64,000 nt of DNA from Ruegeria arenilitoris (lineage in GTDB: Bacteria; Pseudomonadota; Alphaproteobacteria; Rhodobacterales; Rhodobacteraceae): the NCBI RefSeq assembly GCF_013032445.1, contig NZ_WQCA01000001.1, positions 124,001 to 188,000 of the forward strand, read 5' to 3'. Positions within the stretch are counted from its first letter, which is position 1, and every line of letters starts with the position of its first letter. The notes under the pieces were generated by a model. That model saw only the letters and a program-made list of their open reading frames with translations. It was not told where the DNA came from and did not search any database. The translations under genes were made by a program, and so were the position numbers. Below, piece after piece: positions 26,707 to 35,568 of the stretch.

Positions 26707-28554
26707 ATGACCAGGTTCAAACTTCGCGCATTTCTTATTTCAACTTTGGCATCGGTATCGCTGTTTTTTGCTTCCGTAACGGTTGCCACAATTGTTCTGA
26801 CGCCTGACTCTGCGTTTGCTAAAGGTGACAAGGGCAAGGGTGGTGGTAATGGCAAAGGTGGCGGAAAAGGCAAAGGTGGTGGAAAAGGCAAAGGTGGCGG
26901 CAAAGGCAAAGATGGCGGCAAAGGCAAAGATGGCGAAAAGGGCAAAGGTGGCGGACATGGAAAGGGGGACGGAAAGGGCAAAGGGAACGGCAAGGGCGGC
27001 AATGACAAGGCTGGAAAAGGGGCCGACGCCGGGAAATCCAAGTCCCGAATTGGGAAAACTCGCAAAGAGCACAAGTTCACTCAAAAAAACAAAACGTTAC
27101 GGAACTCAAAAACGAACAAGGGCAATAAAGGAAAGCTTCAGAGAACATCGTTGGCCGACTTTGGACGCGAGTTCAAACGAGATGTTGATGAATTGTTTGG
27201 CAAACGTTCAGGGACCAAGCGTTCAGGAACAAAGTCAAAGCGAAATTCGGTCAAGACAACTCAAAGGACCTACAGGAAAATTACGAGCGCGCCGATCGAA
27301 GAATCCCTTCGTCCAGTTACCCGCAGAGACAAACGCCACTCTTCCTATGACGGAAAGAAACCGGGCAAGCGGTACTACCGCGACCCACTTGTAGAAGCTA
27401 TCACTGATCCCTACGGGTCGGACAAACTGCGCAATCTGAATGCCTCAAACGCAGCCGCTCCGGCGTTCAGGAATGCTTCGGCCAACAGTAATGTTGGAAA
27501 AATCGCAACATATCAGGCAGCCGCAGACAATTATTACGATCTACAGTCAGAGCTGTATGACACCCGACGCGACTTGCGGGACCTGAATAAAAGCTACGAC
27601 GGACGCAGCAGTCACGAGATTGCCGACGATATCGCTGATCTCGATCCAAATGATCCAAACTATGATGACAATCTGGACTCGCTGGAAAATGAACTCCGGG
27701 ATGCAGAAAGATACGAAGAAACCCGAGATCATCTACGCGGAGATATCAAGGATCTAAGGGCTGAAACCGGTGATGCCTTGCACGACGCAGAAGCCGCTTT
27801 TTTTGATGCATCCAAAGGGCGCACTTTGACACGCAGTACCCTTGGCGACTTCCACTCGAACTTGAATTTGCCACAACCAAAAGATCGCTACCGGTACGAC
27901 GCGGAAATCCAGCCCGAACCCTATGGCATAGACGATCCCCGCTATTCCAAAGAACGTGAGTATCAGCCTGATGAAACCGACTACCAACTTGGTTACGATC
28001 AAGCCCACTATGGCGATCATAAACGGGAAAAACACCGCTACCGCGATCCTCTAGCGACGGCAATTACCGATCCCTATGGCTCGGATAGACTGCGCAATCT
28101 AAATGCTTCGAACGCAGCTGCTCCGGCTTTCAGGAATGCTGCTCCCAACAGCAATGTAGGAAAAATCGCAACTTATCGGCAGGCAGCGGCCGACTATTAT
28201 GACTTGCGCTCGGACCTGTACGATGCCCGGCGCGAACTTCGGAACCTGAACAACCGCTATGACGGTCGCAGCAGCGATGAAATTGCAGATGACATCGCTG
28301 ATCTCGATCCAGGTGATCCAGATTATGATGACAATCTCGACACGTTGGAAAAGGAACTACGCGTGGCGGAGGCCTACGAAGAAACCCGTGATGATCTTCG
28401 TTCTGAGGTAAAAGACTTACGCGTCGATACGACGGTCGCGCAAAAACAAGCTGCGCACGCCTTTTTTGATGCGTCAAAAGGCTCGACGTTGACCCCGGAT
28501 ACACTTACCGAACTACACGGGAATTTGGATCTGCCGACAACAACCGATCGATAG
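26707..28554 (+). CDS. Secreted Gly/Lys-rich protein with a duplicated 174-aa coiled-coil-like domain, unknown function
   Basis: A 615-aa protein. The ATG at 26707 follows GGGGGGCTAAA. Signal peptide 1-38, likely cut at AFA|KG. Residues 39-123 are a Gly/Lys block of KGKGGG-type units with some Asp. Residues 124-220 are basic and polar. Residues 221-394 and 442-615 are two copies of one domain: each starts RDPL.AITDPYGSD.LRNLNASNAAAPAFRNA, runs through long charged helices with DGRSS.EIADDIADLDP and ends FFDASKG.TLT. A linker (395-441) is rich in Tyr, Asp and Glu. No cysteines are needed and no enzyme motif is seen. I do not recognise the family. Confidence 0.75.
   Translation: MTRFKLRAFLISTLASVSLFFASVTVATIVLTPDSAFAKGDKGKGGGNGKGGGKGKGGGKGKGGGKGKDGGKGKDGEKGKGGGHGKGDGKGKGNGKGGNDKAGKGADAGKSKSRIGKTRKEHKFTQKNKTLRNSKTNKGNKGKLQRTSLADFGREFKRDVDELFGKRSGTKRSGTKSKRNSVKTTQRTYRKITSAPIEESLRPVTRRDKRHSSYDGKKPGKRYYRDPLVEAITDPYGSDKLRNLNASNAAAPAFRNASANSNVGKIATYQAAADNYYDLQSELYDTRRDLRDLNKSYDGRSSHEIADDIADLDPNDPNYDDNLDSLENELRDAERYEETRDHLRGDIKDLRAETGDALHDAEAAFFDASKGRTLTRSTLGDFHSNLNLPQPKDRYRYDAEIQPEPYGIDDPRYSKEREYQPDETDYQLGYDQAHYGDHKREKHRYRDPLATAITDPYGSDRLRNLNASNAAAPAFRNAAPNSNVGKIATYRQAAADYYDLRSDLYDARRELRNLNNRYDGRSSDEIADDIADLDPGDPDYDDNLDTLEKELRVAEAYEETRDDLRSEVKDLRVDTTVAQKQAAHAFFDASKGSTLTPDTLTELHGNLDLPTTTDR
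27367..28551 (+). repeat. Internal duplication, two about 520-bp copies offset by 663 bp
   Basis: Copy 1 spans about 27367-27888 and copy 2 about 28030-28551, as aligned at GATCCCTA(C/T)GG (27406 and 28069). Differences fall mostly at third codon positions, and stretches such as NLNASNAAAPAFRNA are identical in protein. This indicates an old duplication kept under protein-level selection rather than a recent copying event. Confidence 0.85.
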
Positions 28555-28647
28555 CAACGGACCAAACCCCGCCTTCACGGGCAGCAAATCGGCAAGCCTT
28601 TAGGTTTACGGCTTGCCTCACCTCTCTGCGTTGCCCATATCTAAGCT

Positions 28648-29337
28648 ATGCTTCGCCTAACCCCGATCCTTCTGGCCATTGCCTATGCCATTGTCATGTA
28701 CCGGATATCTGTATGGCGTACGCACAGGGAACTGGACGCGAAATCGACCGAATTGGCCGATCCGGCGCTGAAACGTATGACCGACCGGCTGGCGGCAGCG
28801 TTGGAGATCGACCGGGTGCCCGTCTATATCTATGAGATCGACCCGGTGAACGGGCTGGCCGCACCTGATGGCCGGATATTCATCACTCGCGGGTTTTATC
28901 GCAAATTTCGGAACGGAGAGGTCTCGGCCGAGGAAATGGCCAGCGTTATCGCGCATGAGTTGGGGCATGTGGCGCTGGGGCACGCGCGGCGGCGGATGAT
29001 CGATTTCTCCGGTCAGAACGCGTTGCGGGCCGCGTTGATGATGCTGTTTGCCCGGTTCATCCCCTTCATCGGCGCGTGGATTGCCAATATGCTGACGCAC
29101 CTGCTGGCCTCACGCCTGTCGCGCGGGGATGAGTATGAGGCCGATGAATACGCCGCCGCTTTGCTGACCAAGGCCGGGATTGGGATCGGGCCGCAGAAGT
29201 CCCTGTTTCACAAGCTGGAAGGCCTGACCCAGCAACGCGCCGGAGTTGTGCCCGCATGGCTGATGAGTCACCCCAACACGGATGAGCGTATTGCAGCGTT
29301 GGAAGCGCTTGAGCAGCGTTGGAGCGCTGGCAAATAG
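28648..29337 (+). CDS. M48-family metalloprotease, membrane-anchored
   Basis: A 229-aa zinc protease. An N-terminal hydrophobic helix (LTPILLAIAYAIVMYRISVW) anchors it. The active site is HELGH at residues 103-107, and the third ligand is in the RGDEYEADEYA motif (Glu162/Glu164). A second hydrophobic stretch covers about 130-155. C-terminal WLMSHPNTDERIAALEAL is the usual M48 ending with the conserved HP. The family includes HtpX-like quality-control proteases. No operon partner; it converges on the PIN gene across a palindrome. Confidence 0.9.
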   Translation: MLRLTPILLAIAYAIVMYRISVWRTHRELDAKSTELADPALKRMTDRLAAALEIDRVPVYIYEIDPVNGLAAPDGRIFITRGFYRKFRNGEVSAEEMASVIAHELGHVALGHARRRMIDFSGQNALRAALMMLFARFIPFIGAWIANMLTHLLASRLSRGDEYEADEYAAALLTKAGIGIGPQKSLFHKLEGLTQQRAGVVPAWLMSHPNTDERIAALEALEQRWSAGK

Positions 29338-29344
29338 ATTCGGA

Positions 29345-29366
29345 CGCGTAGGGCCAGCCCTACGCG
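29345..29366. terminator. Palindrome between convergent genes, probable bidirectional terminator
   Basis: CGCGTAGGGC-CA-GCCCTACGCG, a 10-bp perfect inverted repeat, lies 7 bases after the M48 stop and 38 bases before the PIN stop. There is no T-tract, so the terminator role is a guess from position. Confidence 0.5.
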
Positions 29367-29404
29367 CAACCCGAGGTTCTTAACCAGTTGAAGAGGGGCC
29401 AGCT

Positions 29405-29947
29405 TTAGGCAGTGAGGGCTTTGCCCAAACGCGGCAGGCGAGCCTTTTTCATGAGCGCCCGAAGGGTCCATTGGTCGCCGGACAGGCGATTGGCCTCGGC
29501 CAGAACGCGGTTGGCTGTGTCAGCCATACCATCAGGGTCAGTTTGCCAGAAACCTTGCAGCAGGCTGTCAGGGTCGCGGCGCTCAAGCCCTTCTTCCGAC
29601 AGGATACTTCTTGGGAAGTCCTTGGCGTTGACGGTGACTATGACGTCTGCCGAGGCTGTGACCGCCGTGGCAAGAACGTGAATATCGGCGCTGTCAGGCA
29701 ACCAGAGCCGCTGTTCAACACCCGGCTGGGCCGCGCGTTCTGCGTCTGGCCAATACGTCTGTGTAAGGGCGATTTCGGCGCGGGCCTGTACCTCGCCGTC
29801 CGAACCAAGTTTGCGGGCCGCGCGGGCCCATTCTTCGAGGATGCGGGCCGACCATATGGGTTGAAAGTGGCCACGCTTGGCCGCGCCCAGCAGCATCTCT
29901 CGCATCACCGTGGGGTAGATGACACAGGTATCCAGAACCGCCTTCAC
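29405..29947 (-). CDS. PIN-domain protein (RSP_2648 family)
   Basis: A 180-aa putative ribonuclease. It starts MKAVLDTCVIYPTVMREMLL, with the first PIN Asp. SARILEEWARAARKL supplies the Glu, and LPDSADIHVLATAVTASADVIVTVNAKDFP the further acidic residues. The C-terminal helices extend past a minimal VapC toxin. No antitoxin gene is adjacent. Instead its start overlaps the RNA methyltransferase stop by four bases, so the two are translationally coupled. That favours an RNA-processing or housekeeping role over a classic toxin. Confidence 0.85.
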   Translation of the reverse strand: MKAVLDTCVIYPTVMREMLLGAAKRGHFQPIWSARILEEWARAARKLGSDGEVQARAEIALTQTYWPDAERAAQPGVEQRLWLPDSADIHVLATAVTASADVIVTVNAKDFPRSILSEEGLERRDPDSLLQGFWQTDPDGMADTANRVLAEANRLSGDQWTLRALMKKARLPRLGKALTA

Positions 29948-31146
29948 AGCCGGTAGAACACGGCTTTGAGGTAGCCGCTTTCAGCCAGTTGCGGCAGTTG
30001 CGGGTGGTCGGGTCCGGCAAATCCGGTGTGGATCAGTTGTGCCTGTCGCCCTGCCCGGCCAATGCCACGCGATGAAGCATCACGGAAACGGCCCAGATCG
30101 GCGGCGTGAGAGCAGGAACACAAACCCAGGTAACCGCCGGGTTTCACCAACGGTGCCGCAAGCCGTGCGATACGTTCATAGGCGCGAAGCCCCGCATCCA
30201 GAGCCTGTTTCGAAGGCGCAAAGGCGGGCGGGTCGCAAATGACCACATCAAACTGCGCGCCTTCCTCGCCCAGTTGCGTCAGCACGTCAAAGGCATCGCC
30301 CTGCCGGGTTTGGAAGCGGTCGGCGCAGCCCGAGGCGTTCGCGCCCTGTGCGGCCAGTTCAAGCGCTGCTGCTGATCCGTCAACGCACAACGCCTGAGCG
30401 GCTCCTCCGGCCAGCATCGCCAGACCAAACCCGCCCACATGGCTGAATACGTCCAGCACCTGAGCACCCTCCTGTACCAGTCGCGCGGCGAAGGCATGGT
30501 TAGGCCGTTGGTCGTAGAACAGGCCGGTTTTCTGGCCGCCGGTCAGGTCGGCCATATAGGTGGCCCCGTTCATCGGCACCGACAGCGGTGTATCAGGTGC
30601 GGTGCCGCGCAGGGCCTGGTTCTCGTCATCCAGCCCCTCCAACCCACGTGTGCGGCCCGAGGCGTTTTTCAACACCGTCGTCACCCCGGTGACACGGACC
30701 AGAGCATCGGTCAGCGTGTCCAGATGCGCCTCGGCCCAAGCGGCGTTGGGTTGGATAACGCAGGCATCTCCGAAACGGTCGATGATCACGCCGGGAAATC
30801 CGTCCGCTTCGGCGTGGATCAGGCGGTAATACGGCGCGTCGAACAGGCGTTCGCGCATCTTCAACGCGCGGCGCAGGCGGGTTTCGAACCACACGGCGTT
30901 CAGTTCGGCGTCCAGATCGCGATCCAGAACACGGCACATGATCTTGGACACGGGATTCACCGCGACCAGAGCGATGGGCACGCGCTTCTCGTCCTCGAGC
31001 ACGGCCAGGGCTCCAGCCGAAATTTTGCGGGTCCGGCGGTCGGTGACGATGTCATTGGCGTAGACCCACGGGAAGCCATGGCGCAGGCCGCGCGCATTGG
31101 CTTTGGGTTTCAGGCGGATACGGGGGCGGTCAGTGGCTTGGGTCAT
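29944..31146 (-). CDS. Class I SAM-dependent RNA methyltransferase (RSP_2647 family, RlmI-like)
   Basis: A 400-aa enzyme. The N-terminal PUA-like domain (RIRLKPKANARGLRHGFPWVYAND) binds RNA. An EEHEE-type middle follows, then a Rossmann methyltransferase with VLDVFSHVGGFGLAMLAGGA as SAM motif I and FDVVICDPPAFAPSKQAL as the catalytic DPPAF motif. RlmI relatives methylate cytosine C5 in 23S rRNA. This subgroup is specific to Rhodobacterales, so the exact site is unknown. It lies 38 bases after the 90-aa gene and overlaps the PIN gene. Confidence 0.88.
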   Translation of the reverse strand: MTQATDRPRIRLKPKANARGLRHGFPWVYANDIVTDRRTRKISAGALAVLEDEKRVPIALVAVNPVSKIMCRVLDRDLDAELNAVWFETRLRRALKMRERLFDAPYYRLIHAEADGFPGVIIDRFGDACVIQPNAAWAEAHLDTLTDALVRVTGVTTVLKNASGRTRGLEGLDDENQALRGTAPDTPLSVPMNGATYMADLTGGQKTGLFYDQRPNHAFAARLVQEGAQVLDVFSHVGGFGLAMLAGGAAQALCVDGSAAALELAAQGANASGCADRFQTRQGDAFDVLTQLGEEGAQFDVVICDPPAFAPSKQALDAGLRAYERIARLAAPLVKPGGYLGLCSCSHAADLGRFRDASSRGIGRAGRQAQLIHTGFAGPDHPQLPQLAESGYLKAVFYRL

Positions 31147-31184
31147 GACGCCCTATTAGAGGCGAACGCGCCGGGGGGAAAGCC

Positions 31185-31457
31185 CTAGCGGGGCCGCGAT
31201 CGCCAGCCACCGCGCCGTTTCGGAGCCTGTGCGGATTGCAGCCCTTCAGCCAGAACCTGCGTCATCGGGTGATCGGCCTGTTGCGCGGCGTAGATGGCGT
31301 GCAACTCGGTCAGGGCCTGTTTTTGGTCGCGTTCTGCCGGCAGGCTCAGCGCCCAGTCCAGAAAGATGCTACGGCATTCGGGCAGCGTGATGCCGTCGAT
31401 GCGATAGGCCTCGCGGATCAGGCCCTTGTGATCATTCGGATCGTCATTGCGCGGCAT
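31185..31457 (-). CDS. Conserved hypothetical protein downstream of glnE
   Basis: A 90-aa protein, MPRNDDPNDHKGLIREAYRIDG and onward, with CRSIFLDWALSLPAERDQKQALTELHAIYAAQQADHPM in the middle and a basic Lys/Arg end. It looks like a small all-helical soluble protein. Its start overlaps the end of glnE by 14 bases. It has no named domain that I recognise; coupling to glnE suggests but does not prove a nitrogen-related role. Confidence 0.7.
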   Translation of the reverse strand: MPRNDDPNDHKGLIREAYRIDGITLPECRSIFLDWALSLPAERDQKQALTELHAIYAAQQADHPMTQVLAEGLQSAQAPKRRGGWRSRPR

Positions 31458-34233
31458 CTTTCCCCTCCTCGATCAGGCTGCCGATTATCTCGGCGGCGGT
31501 GGTATAACTGTCCTGCAAGGCGGCCTGAAGCTGTTCGACCTGTTCGAACCCGGTGGCGCGGCACAGAAAGGCCGCACCGCCTTCGCCGATCTTGTCGGCC
31601 TCTATCACCTTGCCCGACAGCAACCGGGCCGCGCATTGCACCGACCAGCATAGATCGTAGCAGTCCTTGAGCGTCTGCGCCTGAGCGACGTCCAGCAATT
31701 CGGCAGCGACAGCGCCGTCCAGCCCGGACTGCACGTCGCGCTGCGCAACGCCCGACAGCAGCGCGCCGGTTTCGGCAACCAATTCGATGTCCATCATCCG
31801 ACCGGCACCGTTCTTTGCGTCCCAGATGCCCGCAGGGGATTTGGCCGCCGCCAGACGAACGCGCATCTCGGCTACTTCGCGCAGGACTTTTTCCCGGTCT
31901 TCGGGCTGTTTCAGGAAATCGGCGCGGAAGGTTTCGATATCCTGCGCCAGCTCTTCGTCGCCCGCCACCACGCGGGCGCGGGTCAGGGCTAGGTGCTCCC
32001 ACACCCAGGCTTCGTTCTGCTGATAGTTGGTGAAACTGGCCCAACTGGTCGCCACCGGCCCCTGATTGCCCGAGGGGCGCAGACGCATATCGACCTCGTA
32101 TAGCCGCCCTTGTGACATTGGTGCTGACAGCGCGGTGATCAGCGCCTGCGTGAACCGGGCGTAATAGGTGCGTGTTGCCAGGGGGCGCGGACCGTCCGAC
32201 ATATCCTGATCCTTCGGGTCATAAATCACGATCATATCCAGATCAGACTGCGAGTTGATCCGCCCTGCCCCGATCGACCCCATGCCCAGCACCGCCGCGC
32301 CGCGCCCCGGCGCGGGCCCGTGTTTCTTGGCAAATTGGTCGACTACACAAGGCAGGATCGCGGCGATCACCGCGCTGGCCATTTCGGCATATTGCTGCCC
32401 GGCCTGTGCCCCGTCGATCAACCCTCGCAGGTGATGGACACCGATGCGGAAATGCCATTCCTTGCACCAGCGGCGGGCGTAATCAAGCTGCGTTTCATAG
32501 TCCGCCTCCTGCTCCAGCGCCTGTGACAGCTCGGCCTGCAACACCGCCTGCCCCGGCCAGTCGTCAAAGAAACTACCACCGATCACGGCGTCAAACACGG
32601 CAGCATTGCGTGACAGATGCCCGGCCAACGCGTGCGAGGTTCCCACGATATCCACCAGCAGGTCGATCAAATGCGGGTTGGCCTCGAACAGGGAAAACAG
32701 CTGCACCCCGGCGGGCAGGCCAGACAAGAACCCGTCCAACGCCAGCAGCGCCTCATCCGGCTTTGCGGTTTTTGACAGGCGTGAGAGCAGTTCGGGCTTG
32801 AGCCGCTCGAAAATCCGCGCCCCCCGCTGCGAGCGCAGCGCCGGATAGGTAGGCCAACGCGCCAGAACGCTTTGATCGAACTCAGCCTCTTTGACCGGTG
32901 CTGAAGTTGAGGAGCCGGGGGCAAAGAACCCTTCGGTCAGCTCATGCACCTCGGTCAGGCGGCGGGTCAGGTCGGCGGTCAGATCGGCGCTGTCGATACC
33001 CATCAGACAGGCCACGCGCTCGATGCCGTCCTGCGATTGCGGCACTTTGTGGGTCTGCGAGTCGTGAACCATCTGGATGCGGTGCTCGACCTCACGATGG
33101 GCGCGGTAATGGTCGGTCAGCTTGTCGGCAACCTCCTGCGGCACCCAGCCTTTTTCGGCCAACGCAGCCAGACCCGGCACGGTGCCCCGCACTCGCAGAT
33201 CGGGGTCGCGGCCCCCGGCAATCAACTGGCGGGTCTGGGTAAAGAACTCGATCTCGCGAATGCCACCCTGCCCCAGCTTCATGTCATGGCCCGGAATAGC
33301 CAGCGTACCGCCGGTTCCCTTATTCTCTCGAATACGCAGACGCATGTCGTGGGCGTCCTGAATGGCGGCAAAATCCAGATGCCGTCGCCAGACAAAGGGA
33401 CGCAGTATATCCAGAAAGCACTGCCCCGCAGCAAGATCACCAGCGCAAGGGCGCGCCTTGATATAGGCTGCACGTTCCCACGTACGGCCGAGGCTTTCGT
33501 AGTAACGCTCAGCCGCCTCAGCCGCCATGCAGACCGGCGTCACGGCAGGATCGGGGCGCAGGCGCAGGTCGGTGCGGAACACATAGCCATCCGCAGTCTT
33601 ATCGCTGAGGGTGGCGCAGAAGTTACGCGTTGCCCGCACCATGCCATGCCGTGCGTCGTAGAAATCATCCGGGTCAAAACGTGTTTCATCGAACAGCACG
33701 ATCAGGTCGATATCCGAGCTGTAGTTCAACTCATGCGCGCCCATCTTGCCCATCGCCAGAATGATCATCCCGGCAGCGGTTTCCACATCATCCGGCCCCA
33801 TTCCGGGTAGCTTCCCACGCCGGATCAGCGTTGCGATCTCGGCCTTGGCCGCGACGTCCGCCGCCAGCGCGCCGAAGTCCGTCAGCGCCGCCGTCACCTT
33901 TTCTAGCGGCCACGCACCGGCCAGATCGGCCAGCGCGGTCAGCAGCGCCATCTGTCGCTTTGCCCGTCGCAGGCCCGGCTTCAACTGATCGGGTGGCAGA
34001 GATTTGGCAGCGCCCATGACCTCGGACAGCGCCTGATCCGGCTGCTGCAGAGCCTGCGGCAACCAATCACGTTCATGTTCGATCAGGCCTTTCAGATAAG
34101 GGCTGGACCCTGCCGCCCCCGCAATCAATTCGCCCTGTTCGGGCGTGACGTCGGGCACCACATTCAGCGCCTCATCGCCCAAAGAGCCATCAAAGGCGCG
34201 CGGGACGCGGTGAATGGTCAGCGGTCCGGTCAT
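31444..34233 (-). CDS. glnE: Bifunctional glutamine synthetase adenylyltransferase/deadenylase
   Basis: A 929-aa enzyme that adds AMP to, and removes it from, glutamine synthetase in response to PII. It has two nucleotidyltransferase halves with the G-S/x-D-x-D signature: NYSSDIDLIVLFDETRFDPDD (deadenylase half) and RINSQSDLDMIVIYD (adenylylase half), each followed by DMRLRPSG-like or DLRLRPDP motifs. The start at 34233 follows GGAGG and overlaps the stop of the upstream NTF2-like gene (ATGA). Length matches the family. Confidence 0.95.
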   Translation of the reverse strand: MTGPLTIHRVPRAFDGSLGDEALNVVPDVTPEQGELIAGAAGSSPYLKGLIEHERDWLPQALQQPDQALSEVMGAAKSLPPDQLKPGLRRAKRQMALLTALADLAGAWPLEKVTAALTDFGALAADVAAKAEIATLIRRGKLPGMGPDDVETAAGMIILAMGKMGAHELNYSSDIDLIVLFDETRFDPDDFYDARHGMVRATRNFCATLSDKTADGYVFRTDLRLRPDPAVTPVCMAAEAAERYYESLGRTWERAAYIKARPCAGDLAAGQCFLDILRPFVWRRHLDFAAIQDAHDMRLRIRENKGTGGTLAIPGHDMKLGQGGIREIEFFTQTRQLIAGGRDPDLRVRGTVPGLAALAEKGWVPQEVADKLTDHYRAHREVEHRIQMVHDSQTHKVPQSQDGIERVACLMGIDSADLTADLTRRLTEVHELTEGFFAPGSSTSAPVKEAEFDQSVLARWPTYPALRSQRGARIFERLKPELLSRLSKTAKPDEALLALDGFLSGLPAGVQLFSLFEANPHLIDLLVDIVGTSHALAGHLSRNAAVFDAVIGGSFFDDWPGQAVLQAELSQALEQEADYETQLDYARRWCKEWHFRIGVHHLRGLIDGAQAGQQYAEMASAVIAAILPCVVDQFAKKHGPAPGRGAAVLGMGSIGAGRINSQSDLDMIVIYDPKDQDMSDGPRPLATRTYYARFTQALITALSAPMSQGRLYEVDMRLRPSGNQGPVATSWASFTNYQQNEAWVWEHLALTRARVVAGDEELAQDIETFRADFLKQPEDREKVLREVAEMRVRLAAAKSPAGIWDAKNGAGRMMDIELVAETGALLSGVAQRDVQSGLDGAVAAELLDVAQAQTLKDCYDLCWSVQCAARLLSGKVIEADKIGEGGAAFLCRATGFEQVEQLQAALQDSYTTAAEIIGSLIEEGKDAAQ

Positions 34234-34619
34234 TGCACCTCCAACGGGGTGTCTTGGCTGAAACTGTTGACCCAGACGTCCAAGCGGCGCTCCCACAAGG
34301 ATGAGATCAACATCGCCTCCCACGACTCGGCTTCGGGGCGCTGATAGTCCGCACGGTAGGTCAGCAACACGATGTCCGGGGTTAATACACGCAGCTTTGT
34401 CTCGCTCAATTCATAGCGTGCCATGGTCGGCGCATCGGCAAACTGCCCGACATTGTCATCCCGATTGGCAAAACCGGTGGGATACACTCCCAGAAAATCA
34501 GCGCTCAGAAGCGCCCGGTCTGCCGAAGCATTGCCATCAACCAACGCAGCCCAGACCTGCTTTGCCAAAGTGAGAATATCGTCCAGCGCGGGAGGGGTCG
34601 TGTTGTCTGTATTTTGCAT
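34230..34619 (-). CDS. NTF2-like (SnoaL/DUF4440-type) protein
   Basis: A 129-aa cone-fold protein. ALDDILTLAKQVWAALVDGNASADRALLSADFLGVYPTGF and the strands RYELSETKLRVLTPDIVLLTYRADYQ, then AMLISSLWERRLDVWVNSFSQDTPL match the NTF2-like fold found in many small binding proteins and enzymes. The ATG at 34619 is preferred to the upstream in-frame start at 34694. It is first in the run that continues with glnE, which it overlaps by four bases. No catalytic residues can be assigned. Confidence 0.75.
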   Translation of the reverse strand: MQNTDNTTPPALDDILTLAKQVWAALVDGNASADRALLSADFLGVYPTGFANRDDNVGQFADAPTMARYELSETKLRVLTPDIVLLTYRADYQRPEAESWEAMLISSLWERRLDVWVNSFSQDTPLEVQ

Positions 34620-35037
34620 GAGCGAAACCTGTGTAGGGTGGCACACTAATCTGCAGTAAGACCGGAAGAGGCCCGAAGAAGTCGGAAACGCCAACTAACA
34701 AGGGGTATGAGGCCATTTAATTGGTCCTTCCTGCCTGATCGGCTGTTGTCTTTCAAAAACCGTGTATACGGCGTTTAAGCCCAATTGCCGAGAAATTGCG
34801 ACACATATATTTGCAAACTCGGTAAACGCGCTGATCGCTTTTTCATAAAGGGCTTAGGCCGCTGCAAAGGTGGGTTTCTTGCTGCTAACAACGGGGAAAA
34901 CTGGCCCAGGAATAGGGAAGAGTGCTTCCCAATTTGGTTCGCAGTTACCAGAAAGGAAATACTCGCTCTAAAACATATAGATAGTCGATTGGCGTCCTCA
35001 AAAAACTTGAGGTACGAACTGGGAAGCGATTTTAGTC
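34620..35037. other. Intergenic, no convincing gene
   Basis: A 418-base stretch, visibly more A+T-rich than the left flank. Open frames exist on both strands (an 88-aa plus-strand one from 34785 and a 104-aa minus-strand one to 34775) but they overlap each other, lack ribosome sites and have no recognisable features. The right-hand part may carry the promoter of the NTF2-glnE run near 34640-34700. It marks the left edge of a compositionally different segment. Confidence 0.45.
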
Positions 35038-35499
35038 TTATGACACTGTAGCCGGACGAGGAGGTTTCTGAAGATCGCCCTTGTTGCACTCAGTTCCACC
35101 CAGCGCCCAAAACTCGAGCCAGGATCGATAGAAGTCTTTTGCGAAATTTGCGCGGTAAGGTGCCTTTACTGAGACTTTTGTATTTGGACCAGCCCGCTCT
35201 TTTTTGACCACACCAAAGGTAATTGGGCTGACGCCGGATATCCCATGGTAAATTTCACCATATCCGTGGTCGGTATAGAGTTGCGCATCGAACGTTGTTC
35301 CTGAGGTGGGCGACGCAACATAGGCGGTTCCAGGGCGAAGACAGATTCTCATCGTCTGTCAGGTTCGTGCGTATGTAGCCTGATATCCGTCAGAAACAAA
35401 AAAGCGCTTGTAAAAAGGTGAAAAGGCAACCTGCTGTTGGTTCTGGCATGCGGTTAATACGGCTAGTGAAAGTACACTCAGAAAATTGAAATTCTGCAT
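35038..35499 (-). pseudogene. Lipoprotein gene interrupted by an in-frame TGA
   Basis: Read from ATG 35499, the frame gives MQNFNFLSVLSLAVLTACQN and onward, a clear lipoprotein signal with lipobox LTAC (Cys18). It stops at TGA (35361-35359) after 46 residues. The same frame then stays open for 106 more codons to TAA at 35038, through an ATG at 35352 (MRICLRPGTAYVASPT and on). Without the stop it is a 153-residue lipoprotein. The ATG at 35352 has no ribosome site and no signal peptide, so the second half alone is unlikely to be a gene. A single CGA-to-TGA change would explain it. Family not recognised. Confidence 0.6.
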
Positions 35500-35568
35500 A
35501 CCAACATTAGTCAAAAAACTAGGGACTTACTTGGCACCTACGATCCCGGACATAACTTCTGCAATTCG

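Noticed and set aside
29405..29947. Type II toxin-antitoxin system (VapC-like PIN)
   Set aside because: No small antitoxin gene precedes it; it is longer than VapC and is coupled to an RNA methyltransferase.
34775..35089. Overlapping 88-aa (plus) and 104-aa (minus) frames in the gap after the NTF2-like gene
   Set aside because: They occupy the same bases on opposite strands, have no ribosome site, no signal or motif, and lie in A+T-rich intergenic DNA.
35359..35361. TGA read as selenocysteine in the broken lipoprotein
   Set aside because: The following sequence shows no obvious SECIS-type hairpin, the product has no selenoprotein likeness, and no sel genes are in view; a nonsense mutation is simpler.
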